From assembly GCF_002443255.2 (NCBI RefSeq), contig NW_019211456.1, positions 26,843,341 to 26,907,340 of the forward strand: a stretch of 64,000 nucleotides of DNA, given 5' to 3'. Shown here piece after piece: positions 1 through 12,102 of this stretch (its first letter is position 1; every line of letters begins with the position of its first letter). A model generated the notes under the pieces. The model did not search any database. It was not told where the DNA came from and saw nothing but the letters and a program-made list of their open reading frames with translations. The stretch is from Varroa destructor. Taxonomy: Eukaryota > Arthropoda > Arachnida > Mesostigmata > Varroidae. The position numbers were made by a program, and so were the translations under genes.

Positions 1-562
1 AAAACGACAGTCGAAAGCTGCCTGGCAGTACAAGTGATAATGACATACAGCTTGGACTACATTGGATTATATGCCGTGATAAACTGAAGCATCATCGCCT
101 TGTACCACTAGGCACAGATTAAATATAATGCTACGTCTTTGAAAATGATGAGATAGAACAATTTACTATTACGAAAAGGCGACGTCGGTGACTTACAAAG
201 ATGTTATAAAACGAAAAGTCGCAAACTGAAAACAAGCTGAATAAAGCGAGAAAAGTTCTACCCATGTATTCATTGTATAATAACAAAAGCACTATTGAAG
301 ACTAGTACTTTCGCACTTTAAGCAAATATAGCACAGGCAAATTTATGGTATAACATACAAATGCGGTGTAAAAACCCCGCCCAGATTCTATTGACCCACG
401 CTCAGTGATCATCACTATAGTGCCATTGATTGACTTGGCCCACCAATTTGACGTATTCCTATTATAAGCGCTTAAACTATTCTATGTAAACAGCCCATAC
501 ACATTAATGCGCAATGCTATGGGGACAGGTAGCTAAGTATACAAAGATAGTTCGACATATAC

Positions 563-641
563 CTTGGACTTGCTCTGTAGTTTGAGCTGGGTCCACTGGT
601 TGAAGAGCAGACGACTCTTGTCCAAAGCGCGCGTAATGTCC
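563..641 (-). CDS. possible internal coding exon, gene unidentified
   Basis: Read on the minus strand, a pyrimidine-rich tract ending in CAG at 642-644 precedes a 79-nt segment that ends at a GTATAT donor (557-562). The open frame reads DITRALDKSRLLFNQWTQL and then KLQSKSK. Local GC is clearly above the flanks. The same frame stays open about 60 nt further upstream, but no AG or ATG lies there, so the acceptor at 642-644 is the best boundary. The spacing of A, L, F, W, T and L weakly recalls the start of the N-terminal helix of syntaxin-6-type SNAREs, but I found no partner exon encoding the usual first residues. If real, the gene runs off the left edge. Confidence 0.4.
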
Positions 642-3600
642 CTGGAGTCGGAGTAGATAGAGGCATTCAGTAGTTGATTGAAATCAGGCCACAAAGTAGC
701 ACATTACAATAGGAGGAGCAGAGGTTAGGAAAAGGAAAGCATTACATGGCCAACCGAAGCTATCACATCACTTACGAAAAGCGTGCAAAACACGTGACTC
801 ATCCAGACCAACACTAAAGAATGGTTCCACGTACGTGACCTAAACGCTTAACATAGTCACCTAAGTCTGAGGCAAAAGTCTCTTGATAGTTTAAAAAGAA
901 GTAACTCTGCATTTTCAAGACCTTTGCCTTATATATGTATATTCCAACGACGACATCTAATCTTGAGTGCAACTATGTGATAAAAAGAACTCGGTGATCT
1001 TCTTTATCACACAGAAACATGTAACCACAAAAATGATTTGAATCGAAACAGATCCCTTACGACTTAGATGATATAAATCTAACGGGAAGCGATATAATAT
1101 TTTCTTGGAAGCATAGAAATTATAATTTCCATTGACTCAGGTTGCACTTGAGAGAAATCCTATTAATTTGTAATGTTTCTTTAGTTGTCGGTAAGGTTCT
1201 TACTAGTTAAACTTACTTCACGCATATGCATTACCCTCCCACGGCGAACGATAATTTCGCAACGATAACACGCAAAGGAAAAACCAGGATATGCGGACGT
1301 AGGTTTTGCTAAATTTTTCAGTGACCATTATTCTTTATAGTTGCAAGTGATACCTATCACTGTTACTATTTCTAATACCTTCGATTGATACTACTGAATC
1401 AAATCAACAAGCTCGCTAAACAGTGTTGTCATGATGGCCTCAACGACTGCCTGTTTGTTTTGCCTAAAAAGTAGCGATCGTTCTAAATCTGTACGGCCTG
1501 ACATCAGTATATACAAATTGGTTAACAACAAAATAATTGAATTAGATCTTGTCTTTCTAACGCACAAAGAAAGCCTACGAGTTAGTACAATCTCGCGAAA
1601 TCATAATATGCATTGATAATGAGTTAATGTCGTGCACAAATGACCAGAGCGTCGTACATACCTCCCGTAGAATTCAGGCGATTTTCGACTAATTCCCTAA
1701 TTATAGAGTGAAAATGAAAGAAAAAAATTGCATGTTTAAGTATGATTTAGTCGAATCGAATGAAACGATTATATCGCTTCTCTATCAATGATGTTAGCTG
1801 ACTTTCATGTTAACTTAAATCTACTTGCAATCTTCCGCTGAGAAAGATCCATTTATAACAATCTACACGTTCTATTGCAGCTTGTCCAGTCAGTCACTAG
1901 ACACTCAGTATACTCTGAATCTATAATTAATTTTTCGACTAAGACGTATGGTGTCAGCGTGTACAATGCCAATTCTTGGAGTCTCAGAAGCCACTGAGAA
2001 ATCGCTTTCGAATAAATCGCACATTTTAACTTTGAATACCTTATAACGGAATGATCTATATATATAAGGTATTCAAAGTCATTATTATATTACTCGATAA
2101 CAACGGCGGCAGGACAAACCGTTCTTTTACATAGGACATGTCCTTGAACCGAACAGCAACATTAACTCAAAAAAAAAACAATTGTGGTCGCTGTCCAACA
2201 TCACACCGAAAGTTTAATTTTCTGGCCATGTTGACACAACTTTGGTAATTCTATGTCATGCAGTTGACGCGCAAAAGCTTAGACCGAAGACGTTACCACC
2301 AAAGTGTTATTGCAATGCGTTAATCCGTTTGTGCGCAACGGAAAGAACGTCCACTGGAAAACAGGTTGAAGTGTCTACTTTTATTATCCGATCCTATACG
2401 TTCGCTGAAAGCGAGATATGTTATCAAAAACAAAATAATATGAAGCATAATCTTTTAAATAAGCTAAGGGCCCCGATGACATACTGAGGAAAACTGACGT
2501 CGCAGGTCACCGATTATGATTCACTCAGTTCGATTTAAGTGACCGAAAGATAATGCGCACAACATAAATAGATTTAGTGGCAGCCGTTACGAAATCTTTA
2601 AAAAAAAACTAAGTTATTTCATGCAGCTGGTGTTAAGTACTACAGAATTAATTGCATAACAATAATATTAGATATTGCGGAAGTATTGCATATTAACGAT
2701 ACAACATACATGTGCGATATGCATAATATCGTAATCGGGTTGAGAAATGGATACTATCAGCTAACGCAAACGTGGACTCGTGGTGTTTTATCGTATCTAA
2801 ATAGAAACCCTAAATAAAGCAAACAACAGACGGTTCAGAGCGTACAGGGTAGAGTAAAGAACTGATAATCAGATTTACACATTCCCTTATCCAATACCTC
2901 TAAATCCATGAGATCCTTACCAATTATTGATATCATATAAGGCCAGCAAAGGTCGACCTTTGACTTTTTTATTGTCCCGCTAATACTATGCAAACTATGT
3001 AAGAGGTGAACTAATAATATAAATGAAAAACTACTTGATGTATAAATGTTCAGTATAATTTTGCACTCACGCGAAATCCATGCACCACATTATCGCAGGG
3101 GGAATTCCCAAGACTTTCGGAACATAGGCGAGTTGGTGGTAAATCAACTAGTGGGTTAGTGCATACATGAAAAAGAAATTACCATTATACCCGGCGTGAT
3201 TTAGTTAAGCCATTTTAAATCATTTCACAGCTTATTATAAAAGCTATAGCCTGATTCTGAGTTACATATTGAAGCTTCTCATAGCATTCGTCATCCTTTT
3301 TCCCCAAAGGCCGCGTCTAGTTATAAAAGCCACCATCAGGTCTTCGACGTGAAGAATCGACGTGGTAAATACAGCACTTCTTTATGGTTGTAGCACAGTT
3401 TTTAAAGCGCTAGTTTTTGAAAGATTCTAAACCGTAATTCTTAGCCATTGCCGAACCCCTGTTCTGAAATCATTGCCTGTGGCATGCTTTACGAACTAAT
3501 TGATTAAACCATACCCTTAAAACTAGAATAGCACTGATGTATAAAATGTACAACTTTAGTTCTATTGTTTGAATTACAAACATATATCTGATTCCGTATT

Positions 3601-4230
3601 TAGGATTTAACAGAATCAAGCGGCACCCTTAATTGCTTCTGAAACAAAGCTACTATATTATATATTTCATACTTTTGACCATAAATAACTTCAGAGAACA
3701 GAGCGACTATCAAAGCCAACGTTAAGAAGATTTATTATTACACGTGAAACTATCATTATTACGACTCTCAGTTTGTGACGTTCTTCAATATTAGATAGTT
3801 TGTATATGAGAAATATACGTATTTATTATTATTCTATTAGATACGCTCATACTTAAGAAGCGACAATCAACATTAAAGTTAAAACATGTATAGCAGAACC
3901 GCCCGTGGTCTACTTGTTTCTATCGTCGGAGACCTTCAGCATCTTAAGTTGAATGCGCCCACGAGTAACGACTACTACCAATTCACAGATCAGCTAAGCA
4001 GGCATCGACGAAAAGCACTGTTCTGTTAGAAGCCAAATATACAAATAATAATGACTTTGTTTATTCACAGAAGTTGCGTAGTTTCGTCGTTGGCGGAACA
4101 GCAACTCCTGGTTTCATTCAACCAAAGACTTAACTGTCCAAACCCGCACATCGTTATTTGAAAGAAACACTATTAGTAATGGCGACTTGAAGCCTACTTG
4201 ATTTGAATTAAAGTAGCCTAAACCCACATA
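642..4230. other. non-coding stretch
   Basis: AT-rich sequence with no open frame that looks like protein and no recognisable RNA gene. The only structure I see is the inverted repeat at 2029-2079. It may be intron or upstream flank of the minus-strand exon at 563-641. Confidence 0.5.
2029..2079. repeat. 17-bp perfect inverted repeat
   Basis: Left arm 2029-2045 (ACTTTGAATACCTTATA) is exactly complementary to right arm 2063-2079, with a 17-nt loop between. It would fold as a hairpin in either strand. The stem is shorter than a usual animal microRNA precursor. It could instead be a decayed foldback element. Confidence 0.8.
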
Positions 4231-7200
4231 CAAATTGCTTATAATAATAAGAGTTATGCTCATTTGTTGTCGTGATGCGGTGACAGCTGTGAAACTGTCG
4301 GTAGCGAAGCCAGTAAAAAGTCAGCTAGCAGCCACTCACAGTTCGTTTGCATTTTCTTTTCTTTTCTGTTCTCATCAGTATTGGCATACAACTCATGTAC
4401 CAATAACTACTCAAGCACAGATTTACAGTCAATATGAACACAGTTCTCAGTGTCACTTACTCTTTACAAGCGGGATATGGATCCTCCATAGTCTAGCACC
4501 AGCTGCCGGTCATCCGATTGCCTTCCAACAAGAAGAAACGGGGCAAAGTAGCAGAAGTTTTTACAAGCGCAAAAACGTTCACACAATAATAGGCAAATCG
4601 AAGCAGAAGAATCACAAACTGACGCGACCAACGCCGCCTGTATCTATAATCACAGGATCAGTCCATCGCGCTAAAAGTCAGGGCAAGGCGAGGCGAGGCG
4701 AAAACAACTGCTTTTGCACTGGTTTCACCGCTACTGTGAACGGTACATTGCAGGCTGCACAACTTCTCCAGACTTCAAAAATGACTGCTGGGGAATCGAT
4801 CCGTCGCTCGTCCTGGCTCCACTACGACCATTTAATGGTACCGCCACTACGCGCTGATCGGTGCTGTAAATTGCTGCTCCGGTTGCTGTCCGAGTTGCCT
4901 CGATAACTGAAGAAAAACGGTTCTTTACTTGGCCACATGCCTTAGGCGGCCTTACACACATCCCTAGAGGCTAACGTGGCGGTGCTGTCATCACATTTTC
5001 TTAGCAGAGCCTCTCGTTTCACAGGGACGTTACATTTCTACATAGATTACCTGTGTCATTAACAGCAACTCTCGCCCTCACAGCCAATGTTGGATACTGC
5101 CAACGTACAAGACGGCGATGATGGTTGATTTCAGCAGCTGACTAACCCCCCGCTGATTTTGCCGCAGGCGCCTGACGGCGGGTACCTGCTCAGCACACCT
5201 CGCGCGGAAACTAAGCAATGGCAAGAGTGGATAGGCACGCTATGGTTGACAAAAGAGGTTGCCAGACTGACAGACGTTTAGGTAGCACATGTAAAAGCAT
5301 CAGAACTCCTTTTGCGCAGGAAGACTACTGCCGCTGCTGCTGTTAATGAAGGAGAATGTGACAACTAAATTTCAGACTGAAATATGGGACTGAACGTTTA
5401 TAAAACAACATAAATGCATTCTGGTATTAACACTGCTGTTGTGAATTCCTAACAAAATACTAACAGCGAAGAAAACTGTACGGTTTGCTTTGTATTTGTC
5501 TGTACTTTTGTTCGGGCCTGTATCGTTAATTTTACCAGTAGACAGACTAAATTCTGCCAGAAAACAGGGTGTCTATGGCAGAAACGTACGTGTGATCGTA
5601 ATCAGCTATGGCACTGGAGAGAGCGAACTGTAGCAACTTGAGGTGAGGGTTGGCGACGGACAATGCTGGGCGATCAAATAGGCAAGAACTCAAATGTGTT
5701 TGTTTGCACGATTGTTTTAGTTAAGAGGGAGAGTTCACCTTCAGTGTACAATAGAATAGCTGTTGTAGCCAAAAGAAAGCTGTATCTGCTTAAACACAAT
5801 GTACGGGGCGCGTGTGCTAGACGGGCGAACTCCGATTAACTATTCGAACGCGCCGTGATTCGGACGATCGCTACTCTGATACCCTTCTCCGAAATGGAGG
5901 AAGGCGGGCGTTTTTAAAGTTCAGTTAACATATTGACGTCCACATCCAATGGTTTTTATTAGGCTAATACGCTAGCGTTCCTCTTGCATTGACCATCTAT
6001 AAAAATAGCGTTGTTTTATATAGCCGCACACTATCACCGCAGTACAGCGTGTACACAGTCTCGAAATGTACGTTTTTTTTTTTAACTTTTCCTATTACGA
6101 TAGTACAGACAATATAGGATGAAAGTTCACGCTCCCTAAAGCAGAAAAAGAAGAACAATATCGATTTGGCTTCTTTTCAAAATCAACTTAGGCGCTGCTC
6201 GGTCTATCAGCTGTGCATAATAAAATTTTTAGCAGAGTATTATTAAAACGAATGTTATTAGAAGCTGGCTTGCATATCGTTATAATTCCATGGTAATAAG
6301 TTTGTGGTCGGTACAGGTTATTTTCCTGTTTTTACTATCAATAAAGGTTAAGTTAAGGAAAGCCAAGATCGACATTTATTTGTATGCACATGCCCACACA
6401 CACATATGCAGCCACAGATCTTTCATCTCTCCCAAACAATGGATGCTTGAGTATTGAAAACAGTAAGAGGTGACACACAGCATTTTTGACGTATCTGTTT
6501 CCACTGTCTGTACTTCTTCCTTTCTATGGCCGTTTTAATAGATCATAGACAGTGCACTTAGTTCATGAATGATTCAGATCTTCTGTCTTTTCTATTCGAT
6601 TTCTTCGAACCAGACGACGACGAATTTGCCGACCTGCCGATCGCAACGGTAACTGTGTCTACCCTGCTGATGTCACCCGCAACGCTATCGGCTGCGTTAA
6701 CCTTATGACTTCTGTCAAGCATGCCCTGCGCGACCATGACATCAATATTCGGTCGTACAGACGCGGCCCTTACTTGTCCACTTCGTGTGTCTCCAATGCG
6801 CACATACCAAGTCATACCATTATCTAACCCAAATCGGCCTTCTCCCCGCCGGTGCTGGCTACGTGACACAGCTGTGAAATAGTAGCAGCACGCTGGATCA
6901 CTCTAGTCGACGTTGCGTCTGCTCTTCACAGCAGTCTGCTCTTTTGTTTGGTCGTCGGCAGCCTTTGTTTAGGTCCACCCAGCAGCAGCGATAGCAGCTT
7001 CTCCTTCCGAGCCAACCAGCGATAGTTTCGTCCATCGGGTGGTCGTTACTGGCCAGAGAGGCAGCGAGGATAGCATCGCAAACGGTGCCCAACCGATATA
7101 GCTCAATTGACGCTGCTGATTTGTTCCCGTCACTAACAGATACTATGTAATGATCATTTGTGTTGTCGACGGCTACTAATTCTGTATGTACCGTGCGTGA

Positions 7201-8200
7201 CCGCCACTGTATATAGAAGTAGTATTTTAACACAGTGACTGACTGCGGACTAACAACCTCTCGGGAGCTCATCCTGGAAAAATCCTGGGCGTTTGCGCTA
7301 TTACTCATCACTATTGTTGAGGTGCTCAGCTCTAAAGCATAGAAGACTTAGTACAGTCAACGTTGATCTAGTAAACAAGAACGTCAGCAGCAACCAACAG
7401 GTCAGGCCGTATAGCAAGATTGACTAATTTGGACTCATCCGTTTGTCAGCTCACAGCGCAGCGACTGTCGCTTTGCTGTTGGAGAAACGTGCCATTGAAA
7501 TCGGTCCGAAAAACATTCTTAGCCTTTTTTACCATAGCTATGCTTAGACAGGCAGACATTCACTCATGCATAAACCGACACATATACATATAGGGAGAAC
7601 GAGTTAAATAGCATTCTGGCTGGACGTCTGCGTGGGTATCGCTATTAGCTGTGACAGTCATAGGTATCTCGTCATTTTGTCATAGTGGCACTAATAACAA
7701 CAGAAGTGGTGGTGTCCCAGTGAGTGGTAACAGCTATATGATACATGGTGATGTTTCGGAAACCATTCATCGTTAGACGGCAACACTGCCGCAACGGCGT
7801 TCCTGTATGTGTATGTCATGCAAGAGAAAGTTTTATGTAAGCCTGCACGGTGTATGCGGTAAGCCCCGGTGGCTCGCTTCCGACGCGACTGAAAAAATCT
7901 GTCTTCCGCCGCCGGTCTCGCGGTATTTCATTGCTCTCTCTCTGTTAATCTAGACGATATGTGTCAATCATATCAACGCATACTACCTCTATAGCTATTG
8001 TTGTCGTTGAAGAAGCATCGGCGCTTATTGGTGTAAAAGGTTCTTCATGTGGTGACTATGGGGTTGGGGAGCATTACGATGAGGAGGGACTTCGTTGCGA
8101 TGATCGTCTGGAATTTTCTGTTATTTTTCTTCATGTTTGTTGTGGAAAGAAGTACATTCAGGAAACCTTTATGAAAAGTCTAAGACTGAATTGAAATCCA
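4231..8200. promoter_or_regulatory. GC-richer promoter-like block
   Basis: Base composition shifts to higher GC with many CG dinucleotides and CAG/CAA/GTT-type runs, unlike the flanks. Open frames occur by composition: 4235-4906 on plus, and 6558-6869 and 6898-7311 on minus. They are low-complexity, end without splice logic and resemble no family I know. Similar blocks lie upstream of PPID and UBA1, so by analogy this may hold the start of TMEM18 transcription (first coding exon at 10 kb) and/or of a leftward gene. No TATA box or initiator can be assigned with confidence. Confidence 0.3.
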
Positions 8201-9711
8201 TGCTGCTGGAAGCGATGAGCAGGTAGTTTTAGATTTATGAAATCTAACTGCCATTTTTCAAGGTTAATCTATTCTATCAGCAAACTCTTTTTTCCGGCTC
8301 AGCCAGGATATTCAAACAGGATATCGTAGCGCCACAATGTATTTGTTGTATTGGTTATTGTTTCTGAATCCGTACGTTCATGTTGCATAAACACGCACGC
8401 AAAACTATAACTGCATGTGTGTGTAATTTCTACTTTCTTATCTATTTAATGCTTTTTATTATCTGGATGCGTACGACAGAACTTTTTTCGTCGATAGATT
8501 TACGATGAACAACTTGATCTCGTCAACAATCATAGTGAAATCGGACGTGCCAAACCTACTGTTATAGGTTGCCATTCTGATGGTCTAATAGAATTCTAGA
8601 TAGATATTTTTTAAGCCTTTTACCGTTATGCGCACTATTACTCATGAGTACCATACGATGGGAATTGTCATTAACTAATTTGAAAGGTCGCGGCCTATTT
8701 TTCCACAAGCAGAAAAATCAAATCATTAATATATTGACGATGTCACAAGGAAGAAGGAAGCTTCGGTTATGTCTGATGTATTGATTATATGGCTTCTTCC
8801 GAGCACGCGAATCGATCATCGATTACCAAGCGTCCAACCGTATGAAGGTATTGTTAGCAATACCGGTAACACATCTTCGGTTTTATAAATATATGAAAAC
8901 TTTGAAAAAAGCAGTTAATACGACTCAGACCATATGAGATTGATTGAAAACCATATGAAATTCGGGGCGTTTTTTGAAAGCAATAGAACGAAAATTACAT
9001 GTATGGCCGAAACCATGTTTTGGAGATAATCGATATTTCATGTCTTTTTTAGGCAGCGAAAATGATCTTTTGGACAACATATTTTAATGTGTCTTAGAGA
9101 CTTTATTGTATTTGCAGCCTAGTCTAAATGACGAGGACAAAAAATTATATAGATCTTTACGTTAATTTCCTTATAATGGTCATTAAAGGCAGTTCGCCGA
9201 GACGTTTTAAAGTCGTCGAAATACTGCGTTTTATTGTCATCGACCCCGCTAAAGATTCGATAGAGCGAATCAGGCTAGTAGACATAGTCTTTTCGAAAAT
9301 TCGGATGAGGCGTCGAACTGGTTTCCATTGAACGATTAAATGTGACCTTAGCAAAATGCATTTATCTTAAAGAAGAGATTGCCTTAAATAAATCCTTAGT
9401 TTTATCAAAAAATATGTTACTACGAAATACTGCCAGAATAATTTTTCCGAGCTGATTTTCAAATAGCCACCGCGTGCCAGAAAATACTACTGAGTATCCG
9501 TTGTTGCTCAATTAGACGCGCGAATAGAGCAAATTCGACTTGCACAACCGGGAAAAATAGTGAACTTATGCCCGTTAGCAATTTAATTGTTGAAAGTCTC
9601 TATCCGGAAGAGAAGTGTAGTCACGAGTAGGACGGCAACAACAATATTTGTATAGCAAGTCGTGTTATTAATCTGTACACTCATTCGTGTTTTTTAGAAA
9701 ATTATTATTAA

Positions 9712-9715
<4 letters not shown>

Positions 9716-9766
<51 letters not shown>
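9716..9766. repeat. (TA)n microsatellite
   Basis: An uninterrupted run of TA dinucleotides, about 25 units, lies about 250 bp upstream of the acceptor that opens the first recognised TMEM18 exon. Confidence 0.95.
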
Positions 9767-9768
<2 letters not shown>

Positions 9769-10008
9769 TAGATCGGTTAACAAATTTCTTTCGTTATTTT
9801 TGTTTTTGTAAGCAGTTACCTCCATTATTCATAGCGTCATTTAGTGCGAAAATAAATACCAACTAATTGACTAGATCTATTGTAGGAATTACGCCATTTC
9901 CTAGGATTGTGTCGCTAAAGACTTTATCGTATCCGAAAGTTTTAGTGATCTATAAATTAAAACTTTTTGATATTCATTTTTTAAAGATTTACTTTCTTTT
10001 AAATTTGC

Positions 10009-10051
10009 AGGTAGTCAGTGTGTCGTGTCGTTTTTGACAGAGGAAGACTCA
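10009..10051 (+). promoter_or_regulatory. 3' splice site and 5' UTR part of TMEM18 exon
   Basis: A long T-rich tract ends in TTTGCAG at 10010, and 41 nt later comes the TMEM18 ATG. This implies a spliced 5' UTR with at least one exon further upstream. I could not locate that exon. Confidence 0.55.
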
Positions 10052-12102
10052 ATGACAATGGGTGATGCTGTTGAATCTAGTGCTACAGGAACCGATCAAC
10101 CCCCACAACTCGAGGAAGTTCCCGCCGAATTTTCCATCGGCGTTGTTATCAGCAAGGTTCGTCATTTGTTCAATAGCCACTCATTGTAGACCTATCTTAA
10201 TAACGATAATGCTCTTGGTCATTAAAATGCATCGTGGGTATATATATGTTTCAGTGAGTTACCACGCTTTTATGAATACAGTTGACTGAAAAAGTAAAAA
10301 CATTTTGAATTATCTAACAAATCTATTGTTACAAATCTAATTATTTAGACTAACAACACCCCATGTCACTTAAATTTTCGATTCGAAATGAAAATAGGTT
10401 AAGCATGCGCCTGTTATTTACTAATTGTATTAACCATTGTTTTCCTCTCTATCTACCGTATATCTTTTTCAGGTTGATTTTCGTGAACCATGGATTATTG
10501 CGCTGATCGCCTTTCATTGCGCTATGCTTACTCTCTCCGTTGTAAGTTCATGCGCTGCTGACGTTTTTATTTTTGTTTAGACTTACTCTTACATATTTCT
10601 ACACTTTTGGGAAAATTTAGAGGTTGTCACAAAAGGTAAGCGATCACATTCAGGCCGACAAGGTCGGTTTACCGGTCGATGTAAAGAAATTTTATGGTAG
10701 ATCGTCATGAAAGAATCATTTGGATATATGACGATTAGGCTACGGCGAAGATCTAATTAGGTAACCTATTTTGATGTCAAACATTTGCATACTAATTCGT
10801 TAGCCAGTTTCCTAAACGAACCAATTAGATAGCCGCACGAACTTTGGAAGTTATAGAGCTAATCGAACCGTATCGGGAACGATCCGCTCTAGCCAAATAG
10901 GCGATCCATATGTAACCTCGAGTCTCAAATAAATGGTATCGTATCTTGTGTTAACATACAAACACACAAGTTCATTTAGTATTTGAAATTTGACGCACGT
11001 CATGATTGATTTAAAACAAGCTAAAGTATGCCGAGTTAAACTTCCTCACAGCAAAATGGGGCAGACGCTCGTAAAAAGAGAAGTATTGCGGCATCTCTAT
11101 AAATAACACTGTAAAATGTCATAATTAATATAACGAACTTGTTTATGATTCCCCTTTCAGTTCAGTAAACCGTTCACGATTATATACTTATCGGTTTTTT
11201 CAAGATAGCAGTACACACTCTTCCCTTATTACTACAAAATAGCTACGATGGAAATTTGTTAGATCTAGCCAGTTCTCTTAAAGCCAAAATTTTCATCATA
11301 CAATTAATTTTCAAGGCACTTATAATTCCATTTATTTATTGAGGCAACCAAATCGCGGAATAATATTCAAGTCATTCTCTTCACAACGATGCTCGCACTG
11401 GTCTACCTCTCGGACTCAATCAATGAATGGGCAGCTCATAACTGGAGCAGGTAATTCGACAGTTTTTTGTTATGTGCTTCTCGTTTGTCCGTAAAAAGTA
11501 AAAAAATGTATTATCTTTCCTTATAATTGAACTAATCCCACGCTCAGCTACCTTATATCTTTTCCACCGTTAAGGAACCTAATGGGCTTAACAATAGAGA
11601 ATGGACAATCAAACGTTAGACTGCTATATCTCTGGAGGCTATTAGTTTCGCTGATATCGTCCATCTTGCCTCATTGTTATTTCAGATTCAGCAAGCAGCA
11701 ATACTTTGACTCGCAAGGGTTCTTTATCTCGACAATCTATTCGGTGCCACTTCTGCTTAATTGCCTCTTCATGGTACGGACATGGTAGCTTAGTCGCATC
11801 TCTCGAGACGAAAGTGGGTGACTGTAGGCTGCCACTAACGTTTGATATTTTTGCCTATAGCAACGACCCGAGTTTGGTTTTACTTAGCTTATGCTCGTTC
11901 CTCGTTTAAATCTGTTTTTGCTCCTGTCCAATTTTAGGTTGGTCAGTGGCTGTATCAGGCACGTGATCTCATGGTTGATCTGCGTAAAGTACAACTAAAA
12001 AGAATGCGAAAGGACTGCCAACTACAGCAACAGCAACAACAACAATTCGGCCATCACAGGTCAGGAGATCAACACTCGAAGGAATACTACAGGGACCGAT
12101 AG
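10052..12102 (+). CDS. TMEM18: TMEM18, transmembrane protein 18
   Basis: Five coding exons: 10052-10156, 10473-10541, 11344-11450, 11686-11773 and 11938-12102. All introns are GT-AG, phases agree throughout, and the product is 177 residues (human about 140). The family is a small multi-pass protein of the inner nuclear membrane, linked to chromatin anchoring and, in mammals, to body weight. Family signatures are visible: EPWIIALIAFH opens the first membrane segment, then SINEWAAHNW, and QQYFDSQGFFISTIYSVPLL matches the conserved YFDSRGMF block. The rest of the membrane region follows, then a basic tail beginning with KLQLKRMRK-like residues. The tail contains a run of seven Gln and is longer than in vertebrates. 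The N-terminal 35 residues are lineage-specific. The ATG at 10052 lies in an exon that appears to start at the acceptor at 10009-10010, so a 5' UTR exon is expected upstream. Confidence 0.9.

Noticed and set aside
4235..4906. 223-codon plus-strand open frame
   Set aside because: Composition-driven frame in a GC-richer block. The putative protein is not family-like, an opposite-strand frame overlaps it and there is no splice logic.
6558..7311. Two adjacent minus-strand frames of 103 and 137 codons
   Set aside because: Both are open but separated by stops, low in recognisable motifs and in a promoter-like block. I could not join them or match them to a family.
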